A program made the position numbers and the translations under genes. The notes below the pieces were generated by a model. That model searched no databases, was not told the origin of the DNA, and saw nothing but the letters and a program-made list of their open reading frames with translations. DNA of 64,000 nucleotides, taken from positions 62,001 to 126,000 of the forward strand of contig NZ_QLZR01000006.1 of NCBI RefSeq assembly GCF_003289955.1. The letters are read 5' to 3'. Positions 34,487 through 43,306 of the stretch are shown in pieces (the first letter of the stretch is position 1; the number at the start of each line of letters is the position of its first letter). This DNA is from Planococcus halotolerans. GTDB taxonomy: Bacteria; Bacillota; Bacilli; Bacillales_A; Planococcaceae.

Positions 34487-34594
34487 CTTACTTTCCAATT
34501 CCCACGAAATACTTTCCATTTGGGCTTAAATACTTTCCAATTCACCCAAAATACTTTCCAAAATGACCGAAATACTTTCCATTTTATATTTATA
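34487..34594 (-). repeat. 21-bp phased repeat array 1 (five units)
   Basis: The octamer ACTTTCCA (plus strand) starts at 34490, 34511, 34532, 34553 and 34574, an exact 21-bp period. On the minus strand each unit reads (A/T)TGGAAAGTATTT followed by 8 bases that differ in every unit. The last minus-strand unit reads TAAGCCC instead of TATTT. A small CCCA/TGGG hairpin with a T-run (34460-34490) lies at that end. The rest of the 34231-34709 gap shows no gene. Confidence 0.85.
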
Positions 34595-34660
34595 GGTGTC
34601 ATCAAAAAATATGTATAATATTTCAAAATCCATTCTTCTGCAAATAAAGGCCCTCTTCAA

Positions 34661-34690
34661 TAAAAAAGCCGCGAATATAAAATTCGCGGC
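34661..34690 (-). terminator. Terminator of the MerR gene
   Basis: 9-bp stem GCCGCGAAT/ATTCGCGGC, 5-base loop, then TTTTTTA on the minus strand. Confidence 0.88.
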
Positions 34691-34709
34691 CATGCAACAC
34701 TTTATTTCC

Positions 34710-35489
34710 TTAATCAATAGAACTCTCCGGCTCTGCCCCGGTGTATACCAAAATCGCATCGCGCAAAAATTTCGCGCCGCCTTCGCATCCCTTGTCATAA
34801 TAAGCGGCAAAACGCTCGTCATCGACATACATCTGCGCGAGCCCCGCATGCGCCTCTTTGCTGTAAGTTGGCCAGGTGAACGACAGCCACTCCTTATGGA
34901 GATCAGCCGTTTTCTGAGCCAATTCCGAAGAAGGATCTCCTGTTTCACATGCTTCTGCAAGCTTACTCAGCACTTCCTTCTCCAGGGTTTTGAATTCTTC
35001 GTATTTCTCTTCACTCATATTGAGCATTTTCGCGTTCGACTTATCGATCGTGGCGTCGCCGTATTTCCCGCGAACTTCTTCTCCATATTGCTGCTCGTTT
35101 TCATCGATCAGTTTCTGCTTGAACCCTTTGAATTTTTCATTGTCAGCCATTGTGCTCTTCCCTTCTGCTGCGGAAATCGTGGATTCCACATTAGTGATCA
35201 GGAGATCCAGCTGCCGGCGCCGGGCGAGGAGTTTCTCACGGTGCATCCGGAGTGCGGCCGGTCCGTCGAATGAGGGATTCGAAATGATTTTTTGGATGCT
35301 GTCCAGATCCAGTCCGAGTTCTCGGTAAAAAAGAATCTGCTGCAGCTTATCGACTTCTTTACTGCCGTATATCCGGTAGCCGGATGAATTTTTTCTGGCC
35401 GGTTCCAATAATCCGATTTCGTCGTAATAACGGAGAGTCCTTGTACTGACGCCCGCTAATTTAGCCAACTTCTGAACGGTATATTCCAT
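34710..35489 (-). CDS. MerR-family regulator with TipAS drug-binding domain
   Basis: 259 aa. N-terminal MerR helix-turn-helix (YTVQKLAKLAGVSTRTLRYY, then EIGLL), a connecting coiled coil to about 105, and a C-terminal TipAS-like domain (about 120-255, with the SFTWPTYSKEAHAGLAQMYV segment). Such regulators (Mta, TipA) sense drugs and activate exporters. It follows a BmrA-type exporter on the same strand. ATG 35489 follows AGGAGG. A MerR-like operator lies between the two genes. Confidence 0.9.
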   Translation of the reverse strand: MEYTVQKLAKLAGVSTRTLRYYDEIGLLEPARKNSSGYRIYGSKEVDKLQQILFYRELGLDLDSIQKIISNPSFDGPAALRMHREKLLARRRQLDLLITNVESTISAAEGKSTMADNEKFKGFKQKLIDENEQQYGEEVRGKYGDATIDKSNAKMLNMSEEKYEEFKTLEKEVLSKLAEACETGDPSSELAQKTADLHKEWLSFTWPTYSKEAHAGLAQMYVDDERFAAYYDKGCEGGAKFLRDAILVYTGAEPESSID

Positions 35490-35518
35490 CTCCTCACCTC
35501 CTGATGAGTCCACATTAC

Positions 35519-35545
35519 ACCTTTACGCTGCGTCAAGGTCAAGCA
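35519..35545 (-). promoter_or_regulatory. MerR-type operator and promoter
   Basis: Inverted repeat ACCTTTACGC-T-GCGTCAAGGT (35519-35539; 9 of 10 pairs). A minus-strand TTGACC at 35537-35542 gives TGTAAT with 17 or TAATGT with 19 bases spacing, the second being the MerR hallmark. It probably drives the MerR gene. Confidence 0.65.
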
Positions 35546-35551
35546 TTCATA

Positions 35552-37291
35552 TCACGTTAATTGCTGTTCTGCAAATTCACGGTAAAGATTATGGGAAGCA
35601 GTCAATTCACTGTGTTTGCCCATACCGGTCACTCGTCCCTTTTCAATAAAGATAATTTTATCCGCGTCCACAATGGTTGAAAGCCGATGGGCAATGACCA
35701 GTGTCGTACGCCCTTCCATCAATCGGCTCAATGCCTGCTGGACGATGCCTTCCGATTGGCTGTCGAGACTTGCTGTCGCTTCATCCATCATCAAGATTTT
35801 CGGGTCGCGCAGGAAAGCACGGGCAATCGAAATCCGCTGTTTTTGCCCGCCTGATAGTTTGACTCCGCGCTCACCGACCTGTGTATCCAGGCCGTCCGGA
35901 AATTCCTTGATGAAATCTTCCGCATACGCCATTCTTGCTACAGTCCATAATTGCTCATCCGGTATCGCCTCAGCGTCTGCCAAACCATACGTCAGATTGG
36001 CTCGGATCGTCCCGCCCATCATAGCCGATTCCTGTGACACATAACCGATCTGGTCACGCCATGAATTGATGGAAAGCTCCCGGATCGGCATGTCACCGAT
36101 TAGAATTTCGCCTTTTTGCGGTTCATAGAAGCGCTCAAGCAAACCGAACACAGTGGTTTTTCCGCCGCCGCTCGGTCCGGCAAATGCAATCATTTCACCC
36201 GGCTGCGCTTCGAAGCTGACGTCCTGCAGCACCGGTTCACCCGTTTCATACGAAAATGTCACACCGGAAATGCGCAATGCCTTACCGGCAATATCCATTT
36301 CTTTCCCCTGCTGCCCATCTTCAAGCGGCAACTCCAGAATTCCGATAATCCGCTCCGTCGCCCCTTTCGCTTTTTGCAGTTCCGTGAAGAACATTGCAAA
36401 AGTGGTGACCGGCATGATGATCTGGAATAAATACAATAGAAACGCTACAAGCGAACCTGTCGACATCGTCCCTTCCGCTACCCGTATTCCTCCGTATCCG
36501 ATGATCGTTACAATCACTGCCATCATGACAACATACATAAGCGGCGCAATGATCGCATAAATCTTTGCCTCTCTCATACCCGTCTTGAAAAGCTGATGAA
36601 TGCCATTCAAGCCTTTACGCTCTTCCACCATTTCAGCAGTGGAAGATTTCATCAAGCGGATTTCACTGATCGTCTGCTGGACGTGGCCAGAGAATTCGGC
36701 GGTCTCATCCTGCAACGTACGCGAAATCTTTGCCATGCGCCGGCCAAGAGGAAACATGATCAATACAGTGACAGGCACAGCAAGCAGCATGATCAAAGTC
36801 ATTTTCCAGTCGAGAATCAGCAGAATCGTTACAGCACCGACAATGGAAACGATGCCTGTAATGAAGTTCGGGAAATGGTCTGTAATGAGGTTTCGTACAA
36901 CTCCCGTATCACTGACCACCCGGCTGACAGTTTCACCACTCGAATGCTGGTCAAAATAAACGACGCGCAACCGGATCAGGCGTATCCACATTTTATCGCG
37001 CAATCCGGCCACAATACGCTGCCCGACTTTGCTGAGCAGGTAAATGGAAATACCATTGATGATTGCTTGCAGGATAAACGCAACGGCGATGCCGATGATT
37101 AACGGCATGCTCAATGACTCCACTGAAAAACCGTCCACCAGATTTCTGGTCAGCAGCGGCACGACCAACCCGATAAGAGTCGTGATCAAACTGGCCAGCA
37201 GCCCAAGAATCAAAGCCGCCTTCGGAATTTTCAATGACAAGATTAAAGAGACGAATGGTTTTAACCCACTTTCCCCCTGCTTGTTCTCCAT
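35552..37291 (-). CDS. BmrA-type multidrug ABC exporter (fused permease and ATPase)
   Basis: 579-aa half-transporter. N-terminal six-helix exporter domain (about 20-320), then ATPase with Walker A GPSGGGKTT, signature LSGGQKQR, Walker B ILMMDEATASLD and switch HRLSTI. It would act as a homodimer to pump lipophilic drugs or lipids. Bacillus BmrA is a near relative. The adjacent TipAS-type regulator suggests drug-responsive control. AGGAG precedes the ATG. Confidence 0.9.
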   Translation of the reverse strand: MENKQGESGLKPFVSLILSLKIPKAALILGLLASLITTLIGLVVPLLTRNLVDGFSVESLSMPLIIGIAVAFILQAIINGISIYLLSKVGQRIVAGLRDKMWIRLIRLRVVYFDQHSSGETVSRVVSDTGVVRNLITDHFPNFITGIVSIVGAVTILLILDWKMTLIMLLAVPVTVLIMFPLGRRMAKISRTLQDETAEFSGHVQQTISEIRLMKSSTAEMVEERKGLNGIHQLFKTGMREAKIYAIIAPLMYVVMMAVIVTIIGYGGIRVAEGTMSTGSLVAFLLYLFQIIMPVTTFAMFFTELQKAKGATERIIGILELPLEDGQQGKEMDIAGKALRISGVTFSYETGEPVLQDVSFEAQPGEMIAFAGPSGGGKTTVFGLLERFYEPQKGEILIGDMPIRELSINSWRDQIGYVSQESAMMGGTIRANLTYGLADAEAIPDEQLWTVARMAYAEDFIKEFPDGLDTQVGERGVKLSGGQKQRISIARAFLRDPKILMMDEATASLDSQSEGIVQQALSRLMEGRTTLVIAHRLSTIVDADKIIFIEKGRVTGMGKHSELTASHNLYREFAEQQLT

Positions 37292-37317
37292 GTTTTCAAA
37301 CTCCTGTCGTGATCAAT

Positions 37318-37884
37318 CTATTGCCATTTGGCGTAGATGCATGTATCCGTCAGCCTTTTTCCATCCACTGATAATTCGTCGTTATGTAAAACACCTTCCA
37401 GCACATACCCCAATTTTTCCGGAACAGCGCGGCTCTTGAGATTCTCCGCGTCACAAAGAATTTCGACGCGGCGGCAGCCGAAACTGGTCAAAGCCAGATC
37501 AGTCAAAGTACTCACCGCTTCCAGCATATAACCTTTGCCGCTATGTACCGTATTGATCCAATAGCCGATTTCCATTTTCGGCATATCCCATTCAATATTA
37601 TGGAACCCAGTCGAACCAATAAATTCATCTGTTTCTTTATCAAAAATCAAATAGCGGAGATTCTCACGTTTCAAGAAAAGGATGTGCGCTTCCATCGCGT
37701 TGACTTCTGTGTCAGTCGGAGAAGGATTTTCCAATACAAAACCGAGCCACGGCTTCAATTCGTCCATGGAAGCTTTGATAGCTGCATTAATCACTTTTCC
37801 ATCGCCCGGCTTTGGCATGCGCAGTTTCAGCCGTTCTGTAAATAATTCCTCCGGAACTTCCGGTATTTCAACTTTTTTCTCCAT
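37318..37884 (-). CDS. RimJ/RimL-type GNAT acetyltransferase
   Basis: 188 aa. TERLKLRMPKPGDG at the N-terminus, IGSTGFHNIEW, IGYWINTVHSGKGYMLEAVS (acetyl-CoA motif) and the NLKSRAVPEKLGYVLEG end are typical of RimJ-like alanine N-acetyltransferases that act on ribosomal proteins or small amines. It sits between an MFS exporter and the ABC exporter, all on the minus strand with short gaps. Confidence 0.88.
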   Translation of the reverse strand: MEKKVEIPEVPEELFTERLKLRMPKPGDGKVINAAIKASMDELKPWLGFVLENPSPTDTEVNAMEAHILFLKRENLRYLIFDKETDEFIGSTGFHNIEWDMPKMEIGYWINTVHSGKGYMLEAVSTLTDLALTSFGCRRVEILCDAENLKSRAVPEKLGYVLEGVLHNDELSVDGKRLTDTCIYAKWQ

Positions 37885-37899
37885 AATTACTCCATCCCC

Positions 37900-39114
37900 C
37901 TATTTAACTGCTGTTATTTTACGGTCTTTCGGCAATCCAAGGCCGACTAACCCAAGAAGCGGCAGAAACGACACAACCACCATCGTTTCATAAACACCGA
38001 TTGAATCCATCAGGATGCCGATTACTACGCCTCCGATCGCACCCATGCCGAACGCCAGGCCAACCGTCAGCCCTGCCATCGTCCCTATTTTGCTCGGCAC
38101 CAATTCCTGTGCATAAACGACGGTCACTGAAAAGCTCAGCATAATGAAGAAACCGATCAGGCCAAGCAGCAGCAGAACCGCGAACAGCGGCATATACGGC
38201 AGTATCAAAGCGAGTGGAATTGGCACAACGAGCGATAGCACGATGACATTTTTCCGCCCGATTTTATCTGCCAGCGGACCGCCAAAGAACGTGCCGGCCG
38301 CCCCCACGCCAAGAAACAGGAATATGTATAATTGGCCTTGCTGTATCGTTAGACCGTAAGCTTCCATGAGGTGGAAAATATAGAAGCTTGTGATATTCGT
38401 AACGTAAAACGAACGCGCAAAAATAATGATCAGCAATAAAGTCAAAGCGACGCCTACCTGTTTACGTGTCATTTCCGGCAACGACGATAAAAGCACTTTC
38501 TTTACTTTCTGCAGCTTTTCCTGTTCCAGCTGCTCTTTGTACCAGCGCGAAATTTTCGACAGGATAAAAATGCCGAGCGCCGCAACGAATAAAAACAATG
38601 CTGCTCCCGTTTGGCCGAGCGGAACAAGTATAAACGCACTGATCAACGGTGCCAGCGCCTGTCCGGAATTGCCGCCGACCTGATAGATGGACTGGGACAG
38701 CCCTCTTTTCGACCCTGCAGCCATATAGGAAACGCGTGAGCCTTCAGGATGAAATACTGCTGAACCAAAACCGAGAAACATCACTGATACAAGGATCATC
38801 CAATATTCCGGTGCAAAAGCGAGCCCGGCAATACCCAGAAAAGAGCTCGTCATCCCGATCGGCAAAGCATAGGGCATCGGTTTTTTATCACTGATATAAC
38901 CGACTACCGGCTGCAGGACAGACGCCACTATATTTAAAGCAAAGGCGATTAAGCCAAGTTGTGTGAAGGTCAGTCCCATGTCTTCTTCCAATATCGGAAA
39001 CATTGCGGGAATGACCGCTTGCAGGGAATCATTCAGCAAGTGGCATGCACCGATTGCAAACATAACCGGATAAACCGGGTTCCCTGACATAGATGTCTTT
39101 ATTGCGTTCGCCAT
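37900..39114 (-). CDS. MFS exporter, fosmidomycin-resistance (Fsr) type
   Basis: 404 aa with 12 hydrophobic helices. The N-terminal GACHLLNDSLQAVIPAMFPI and GFGSAVFHPEGSR segments are typical of the Fsr group of major facilitator drug exporters. The substrate here is unknown. It lies 15 bases upstream of the acetyltransferase and is probably co-transcribed. GGAGGACC precedes the ATG. Confidence 0.88.
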   Translation of the reverse strand: MANAIKTSMSGNPVYPVMFAIGACHLLNDSLQAVIPAMFPILEEDMGLTFTQLGLIAFALNIVASVLQPVVGYISDKKPMPYALPIGMTSSFLGIAGLAFAPEYWMILVSVMFLGFGSAVFHPEGSRVSYMAAGSKRGLSQSIYQVGGNSGQALAPLISAFILVPLGQTGAALFLFVAALGIFILSKISRWYKEQLEQEKLQKVKKVLLSSLPEMTRKQVGVALTLLLIIIFARSFYVTNITSFYIFHLMEAYGLTIQQGQLYIFLFLGVGAAGTFFGGPLADKIGRKNVIVLSLVVPIPLALILPYMPLFAVLLLLGLIGFFIMLSFSVTVVYAQELVPSKIGTMAGLTVGLAFGMGAIGGVVIGILMDSIGVYETMVVVSFLPLLGLVGLGLPKDRKITAVK

Positions 39115-39212
39115 TACAGGTCCTCCAGTGAATTATTCTTATGTATTAATAAACTCAGTCCGAATGCCATGCAGCGGCTGATTTCTCTATTATAAAACAG
39201 TTTGGATGCAAA

Positions 39213-39244
39213 AAGACACCGGGGGACTCATTCCCCAGGTGTCT
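39213..39244 (-). terminator. Terminator of the DUF3817 gene
   Basis: AGACACC-GGGG with CCCC-GGTGTCT, then TTTTT on the minus strand. It overlaps the stop codon. Confidence 0.85.
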
Positions 39245-39546
39245 CATGCTGCTTTCAGTTGCTTCCAGTTTTCAAGCCTTTTATCCAATATGAAATTGCC
39301 GAACGGAATAAACGCCACAGCAAGGGCGCCAACAGTAAATCGGAACGGCCATCTCACTGCAAAAGTGGCATAGACGATCATTAATACATAAACGGTGAAC
39401 AGCCCGCCGTGAAGCGCGCCGACTACACTGACCACTTCCGGCATGCCGAAAAAGTATTTAAGCGGCATAGCGATAAACAATAGCAGCAGCAAAGAGCCGC
39501 CTTCCACTAATCCCATAAAACGAAATTGATTCAACGCATTTTTCAA
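39244..39546 (-). CDS. DUF3817 membrane protein (YdzA-like)
   Basis: 100 aa with three hydrophobic helices and the family features LVEGGSLLLLLFIAMPLKY, GALHGGLFTVYVLM and a final FGNFILDKRLE. The function is unknown. The start is TTG, with AAGGAG 10 bases upstream; no ATG fits. Confidence 0.85.
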   Translation of the reverse strand: MKNALNQFRFMGLVEGGSLLLLLFIAMPLKYFFGMPEVVSVVGALHGGLFTVYVLMIVYATFAVRWPFRFTVGALAVAFIPFGNFILDKRLENWKQLKAA

Positions 39547-39708
39547 GGTCTTCTACTCCTTAATCATTCTATCCATCATTATAGAAGAGGAGCTTCCATC
39601 ACTACAAGCGGACGGCATGAAAATCGCTTGAAAAAGCCCCAATGCCTGCAAACTTCCGTCACATCTTACCTGCCGTTGCATCACAGTTCCAGCATTTAGC
39701 GGAACGCT

Positions 39709-40902
39709 TTACCCAAGTTTCACAAATAGGACCTTTAAATAATTGCCTTCTTTGAATTTCGGATCGACCCGGAAATCCGGTGGCAGGGAATATTCTTCCA
39801 CAATGGTGTATTTTTTTCCCAGATCTTTGAATGCCCGGTCAATAAACCCTTTGAACTTTTTCATCCCGAAAGAGGCGCTGTTTGTCGAAGCGACGATGAT
39901 TCCCTTGTCTTCTGTAATCGCAATCGCTTCTTTCATGAGGTTCGTATAGTCTTTCGATGTACTGAACGTATATTTTTTGGAACGGGCAAAACTCGGCGGA
40001 TCCAAAATCACGACATCGAATTTCAGTTCTTTGCGCTTGGCATATTTAAAGTAGTTGAAAACGTCCATGACGAGTATGTCCTGGTTTTCGTAATCGATGC
40101 CGTTGACGCTGAATTGCTCGATGGTCTTAGCATTACTTCTTTTTGCCAGGTCGACGCTGGTTGTTTTATCCGCTCCTCCGAGAGCAGCGGCGACAGAGAA
40201 TGCACCGGTATAAGAAAATGTATTCAACACCGTTTTTCCTTCTGCGTATTTTTCCTTGATCGCTTTGCGGACTTCCCGCTGATCCAGGAAGATGCCGGTC
40301 ATTGCTCCATCATTCATGTAAACGGCGTAATTGACTCCATTCTCCTTGACGATCAATGGGAATTCTCCGCGTTCACCCGCGACAAAATCATCATCTTCGA
40401 TGTATTGCCCTTTTGTATCAAAGCGTTTTTTCTCATAAATCCCTTTGAATTCCGCCACATTTTTTAAAGCGGCCACAAATTCTTCTTTAAACGAATAAAC
40501 TCCTTCGCTGTACCAGCTTACCAGGAAGTAACCATCGTAATAATCGATGATCACGCCGCCGAATCCATCGCCTTCCCCGTTGAACAGCCTGAATGCGGTT
40601 GTTTCCGGATTATTGAACATTTCAGGGCGGCGACGCAAAGCTTCAATAAGCTTCCGCTCAATGAATGCCTGGTCGATCTTTTCGCTTTCATTACTTGTCA
40701 GCACCCAGCCGACACCTTTGTTTTGGTTGCCATAATAGGCTTTTGCCACAAAGCTCCCTTTGCTGTCTGTCAGATTCAGTATCGCACCTTCTTCTTTTAA
40801 CTGGTCGATGTTTTCAAGTGAATCTTTTGTAATCAGAGGATAGCCCCCAGCAATTTCCGTTTTGGCCTTGTCTTTCAATTTTATGGTGATTTCCTGTTTC
40901 AT
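39709..40902 (-). CDS. RlmI-like class I SAM-dependent rRNA methyltransferase
   Basis: 397 aa. N-terminal PUA-like RNA-binding domain (about 1-75), a middle EEHD-like region and a C-terminal Rossmann methyltransferase domain with VLNTFSYTGAFSVAA (SAM motif I) and VILDPPSFARS (catalytic DPPSF). RlmI relatives methylate cytosine C5 in 23S rRNA; the exact site here is not known. ATG 40902 follows AGGATGAG; the preceding TTG is an artefact. Confidence 0.88.
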   Translation of the reverse strand: MKQEITIKLKDKAKTEIAGGYPLITKDSLENIDQLKEEGAILNLTDSKGSFVAKAYYGNQNKGVGWVLTSNESEKIDQAFIERKLIEALRRRPEMFNNPETTAFRLFNGEGDGFGGVIIDYYDGYFLVSWYSEGVYSFKEEFVAALKNVAEFKGIYEKKRFDTKGQYIEDDDFVAGERGEFPLIVKENGVNYAVYMNDGAMTGIFLDQREVRKAIKEKYAEGKTVLNTFSYTGAFSVAAALGGADKTTSVDLAKRSNAKTIEQFSVNGIDYENQDILVMDVFNYFKYAKRKELKFDVVILDPPSFARSKKYTFSTSKDYTNLMKEAIAITEDKGIIVASTNSASFGMKKFKGFIDRAFKDLGKKYTIVEEYSLPPDFRVDPKFKEGNYLKVLFVKLG

Positions 40903-41009
40903 CAATTCTCATCCTATCTGTATTGGCCCATTTATCTTATAATAAGTGTATAACAAAGCCTCTCTCAATACACTTATTTCATTGGAATAACAGCTGAGGA
41001 GGAGTAACC

Positions 41010-41219
41010 ATGAAGAAAAAGATCCACACCTATAACATTCTCCTGTCGAACGGGGAATGGCTGGAGAATATTCGGTTTGAGGGTCCGCTCGAATACCATT
41101 TCTCCGGGGTCATGGTCAGTTTGCTTCCAGTAAAGGATGCTGCCGGCAAAACGATTGTGCTGAATATGTACCATATCGTCAAAGCCGAGCTCCTGACTGT
41201 CGAAGAAATAGGACCCTGA
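41010..41219 (+). CDS. Small hypothetical protein
   Basis: 69 aa, mostly beta-strand-like (HTYNILLSNGEWLENIRFEG, YHFSGVMVSLLPV). Family not recognised. GAGGAGG lies 7 bases before the ATG, which makes it a likely real gene. Its TGA is followed within a few bases by copy C of the dispersed repeat. Confidence 0.6.
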   Translation: MKKKIHTYNILLSNGEWLENIRFEGPLEYHFSGVMVSLLPVKDAAGKTIVLNMYHIVKAELLTVEEIGP

Positions 41220-41224
41220 CCTAC

Positions 41225-41346
41225 AGAAAAGCGCAAGCGCCCGTCAAGCTCTGAAAGGCATAAGACAGAACAGCAGAGTGGCGCTCTTTGCCACGGCAGC
41301 TGGGCTGGCTTATGACCCGAAGAGCTGGGCCGCTGAAGTCTGGACA
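41225..41346 (+). repeat. Dispersed modular repeat, copy C (short form)
   Basis: AGAAAAGCGCAAGCGCCCG at the start and the same CTTATGACCCGAAGAG, CTGGGCCGCTG and TCTGGACA blocks as copies A and B, without the hairpin module. It ends 5 bases before a terminator. Confidence 0.75.
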
Positions 41347-41350
41347 AATG

Positions 41351-41391
41351 AAAAAGGCGTTTTGCACTGTGAATGTGCAAAACGCCTTTTT
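41351..41391. terminator. Bidirectional terminator, 17-bp stem
   Basis: Perfect stem 41351-41367 with 41375-41391, 7-base loop, A5 and T5 flanks within the arms. Confidence 0.9.
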
Positions 41392-41422
41392 CTTTGACTG
41401 TACAGATGAAATGGCATTGCCA

Positions 41423-41785
41423 TTATCCCTGTTCACTAATCCATTCCCACGCATCTTCCATCTGATTGATATCGAAATGCTTTGTTTTGATGGATGGCAG
41501 ATAGTCACTGGTTTCGACCAGTTTCTCGACTTTCTCATCATCGCTGATCACCGCCAATTTATTGTATTGGCTCCAGCGTTTTACATCAATTTTCATTTCT
41601 TCGAGCAACGCTTTAAAAGAAGCGCCTTCAAAATGATAGAGAATCGCATAAAGGTTGAATTCCCCTTTTTCCGAAAACTTTTCCTGTATAACTTTATCGA
41701 GCTTCGTTAAATCATCTTCTGTTACATGGCCTTCGATTTCCACTGCAATTGTTTCCATATCTTTACTAGGCACTAAAGTCAGCAT
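41423..41785 (-). CDS. SpoIIAA-like (STAS-fold) protein
   Basis: 120 aa. The pattern AVEIEGHVTEDDLTKLDKVI, LYAILYHFEG, then KLAVISDDEKVEKLVE fits the SpoIIAA-like family (PF11964 type), a STAS fold without the phosphorylated serine of true anti-anti-sigma factors. The function is unknown. AGGAAGGGCGG precedes the ATG. Confidence 0.75.
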   Translation of the reverse strand: MLTLVPSKDMETIAVEIEGHVTEDDLTKLDKVIQEKFSEKGEFNLYAILYHFEGASFKALLEEMKIDVKRWSQYNKLAVISDDEKVEKLVETSDYLPSIKTKHFDINQMEDAWEWISEQG

Positions 41786-41883
41786 TTTTCCGCCCCTTCC
41801 TTAATATTATCGTATTATTCTATTCCCTATTCTCAGGCTATCAAACTGCAAGCTTAATGCTGTCTCCGTTAATATCTGCCCAT

Positions 41884-41924
41884 AAAAAAACTGTTTCGCA
41901 GCCCTGTAGCTTCGAAACAGTTTT
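41884..41924 (-). terminator. Terminator of the first brnQ
   Basis: 12-bp stem AAAACTGTTTCG/CGAAACAGTTTT, 14-base loop, T-run on the minus strand. Confidence 0.85.
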
Positions 41925-41935
41925 AAGTGTCATCT

Positions 41936-43306
41936 TCAGTTTTGATTTTCAGCTGATGTTACATCTTCTCCGCTGCTGAAGCGAGCGATGATTCCCGCTA
42001 TGAAAATGGTTACGAGTGCCGGCAGCAGCCATCCAAGACCCTCGCTGTAAAGCGGAAGTATTGAATTATATAAATCTATGATCGACTGCAGCCATTGGGG
42101 ATTTTCTACGCTGATCGAAGCTGTCAGCGTTTTCATTCCATCGACCGCTGCGATGAAAAATGTCACGATGATCGCTGCCGCGTAAACAAGACGGCGATGC
42201 TTAAATAGAGGCGACAGAAAAGCGAGTATAATCAGGACAATCGCCAGTGGATATAAGAACATCAGGACCGGAATTGAAAAAGCGATGATATTCGCAAGTC
42301 CTGCGTTTGTGACAATTAATGAAAAGACGGAAAAGATGACAACGTAAATTTTATAATTGATCATCGGCGTGAGTTTATTGAAAAATCCTGCATTCGCCAC
42401 AATCAGGCCCACAGCTGTCGTCAGACAGGCAAGTGTAATGATGACGGCCAGCAATAATTGGCCGAATGTGCCGAAATAATGAGCTGACGCCCCGCTCAAG
42501 ACTGGACCTCCCGTGTCAAGAAGACCCAATGTGCTTGTGCTGGTTGCGCCAAGATAGGCGATGCCCGTATAAACGACGGCCAATAAAACCGCTGCAATTA
42601 CAGCGCTCTTCAGCGTGGCTGCAAGAACGCCTTTGGCCGAATTGACACCAAGTTTCCGCACTGCAGCGATAACGATAATACCAAAAACAAGTGATGCCAA
42701 TGCATCCATTGTGTTATAGCCTTCAAGGAACCCTGTCAGAAATGGGCTGTCCGTGTAATTGTCCTGAGGTGCTCCAATCGTGCCCATTGGCATGAATAAA
42801 GCAGCTATCAGAAGTACAGCTAACGTCACCAAAATTGCAGGCGATAGAAACTTCCCGATTTTATTGACGATTTCTAAAGGATTTAATGATAATGACAAAG
42901 CAATAGCAAAAAAGATAATGGAGAAAACGAGCAATATGGCCGATCCCGAACTGTCAGCTGTAAACGGTGCGATACCGATTTCATAAGCTACCGCAGCTGT
43001 CCGCGGCAAAGCAAAGAAAGGGCCGATCGTTAAATACAGCAAAGACGTGAAAATCAGGCCGTACACCGGGTGCACCCTGCTTGAAAGATCGCGCAAATCA
43101 TTGCTCTTTGAAAATCCAAGAGCCAAAATTCCGAGCAAAGGCAAACCTACGCCCGTAATCAGAAAGCCCGTGATGGCAATCGCCACTTCAGTTCCCGCAT
43201 ATTGTCCCAATTGCGCAGGAAAAATAAGGTTGCCCGCACCAAAAAATAAAGCAAACAGCATCATGCCGATTATAAGGTAAGATTTAAAGTTCAGATTTGT
43301 ATCCAT
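41936..43306 (-). CDS. brnQ: Branched-chain amino acid carrier BrnQ, copy 1
   Basis: 456 aa with about 12 hydrophobic helices. N-terminal LFALFFGAGNLIFPAQLGQY and GVGLPLLGILALG are the LivCS/BrnQ signature. It imports leucine, isoleucine and valine with sodium or protons. It is highly similar along its whole length to the copy at 47323-48687. ATG 43306 follows AGGAGG. The upstream 226 bases include an AT-rich stretch with TTACATTA that partly resembles the palindromes before copy 2. Confidence 0.93.
   Translation of the reverse strand: MDTNLNFKSYLIIGMMLFALFFGAGNLIFPAQLGQYAGTEVAIAITGFLITGVGLPLLGILALGFSKSNDLRDLSSRVHPVYGLIFTSLLYLTIGPFFALPRTAAVAYEIGIAPFTADSSGSAILLVFSIIFFAIALSLSLNPLEIVNKIGKFLSPAILVTLAVLLIAALFMPMGTIGAPQDNYTDSPFLTGFLEGYNTMDALASLVFGIIVIAAVRKLGVNSAKGVLAATLKSAVIAAVLLAVVYTGIAYLGATSTSTLGLLDTGGPVLSGASAHYFGTFGQLLLAVIITLACLTTAVGLIVANAGFFNKLTPMINYKIYVVIFSVFSLIVTNAGLANIIAFSIPVLMFLYPLAIVLIILAFLSPLFKHRRLVYAAAIIVTFFIAAVDGMKTLTASISVENPQWLQSIIDLYNSILPLYSEGLGWLLPALVTIFIAGIIARFSSGEDVTSAENQN

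Noticed and set aside
34487..34594. Regular repeats looked like a CRISPR array
   Set aside because: Unit length is 21 bp with a 12-13 bp core and 8-base variable part, far too short for CRISPR, and no cas genes are present.
34526..34960. 144-codon minus-strand open frame ending in the array
   Set aside because: It overlaps the MerR gene in another frame and crosses its terminator; no ribosome binding site.
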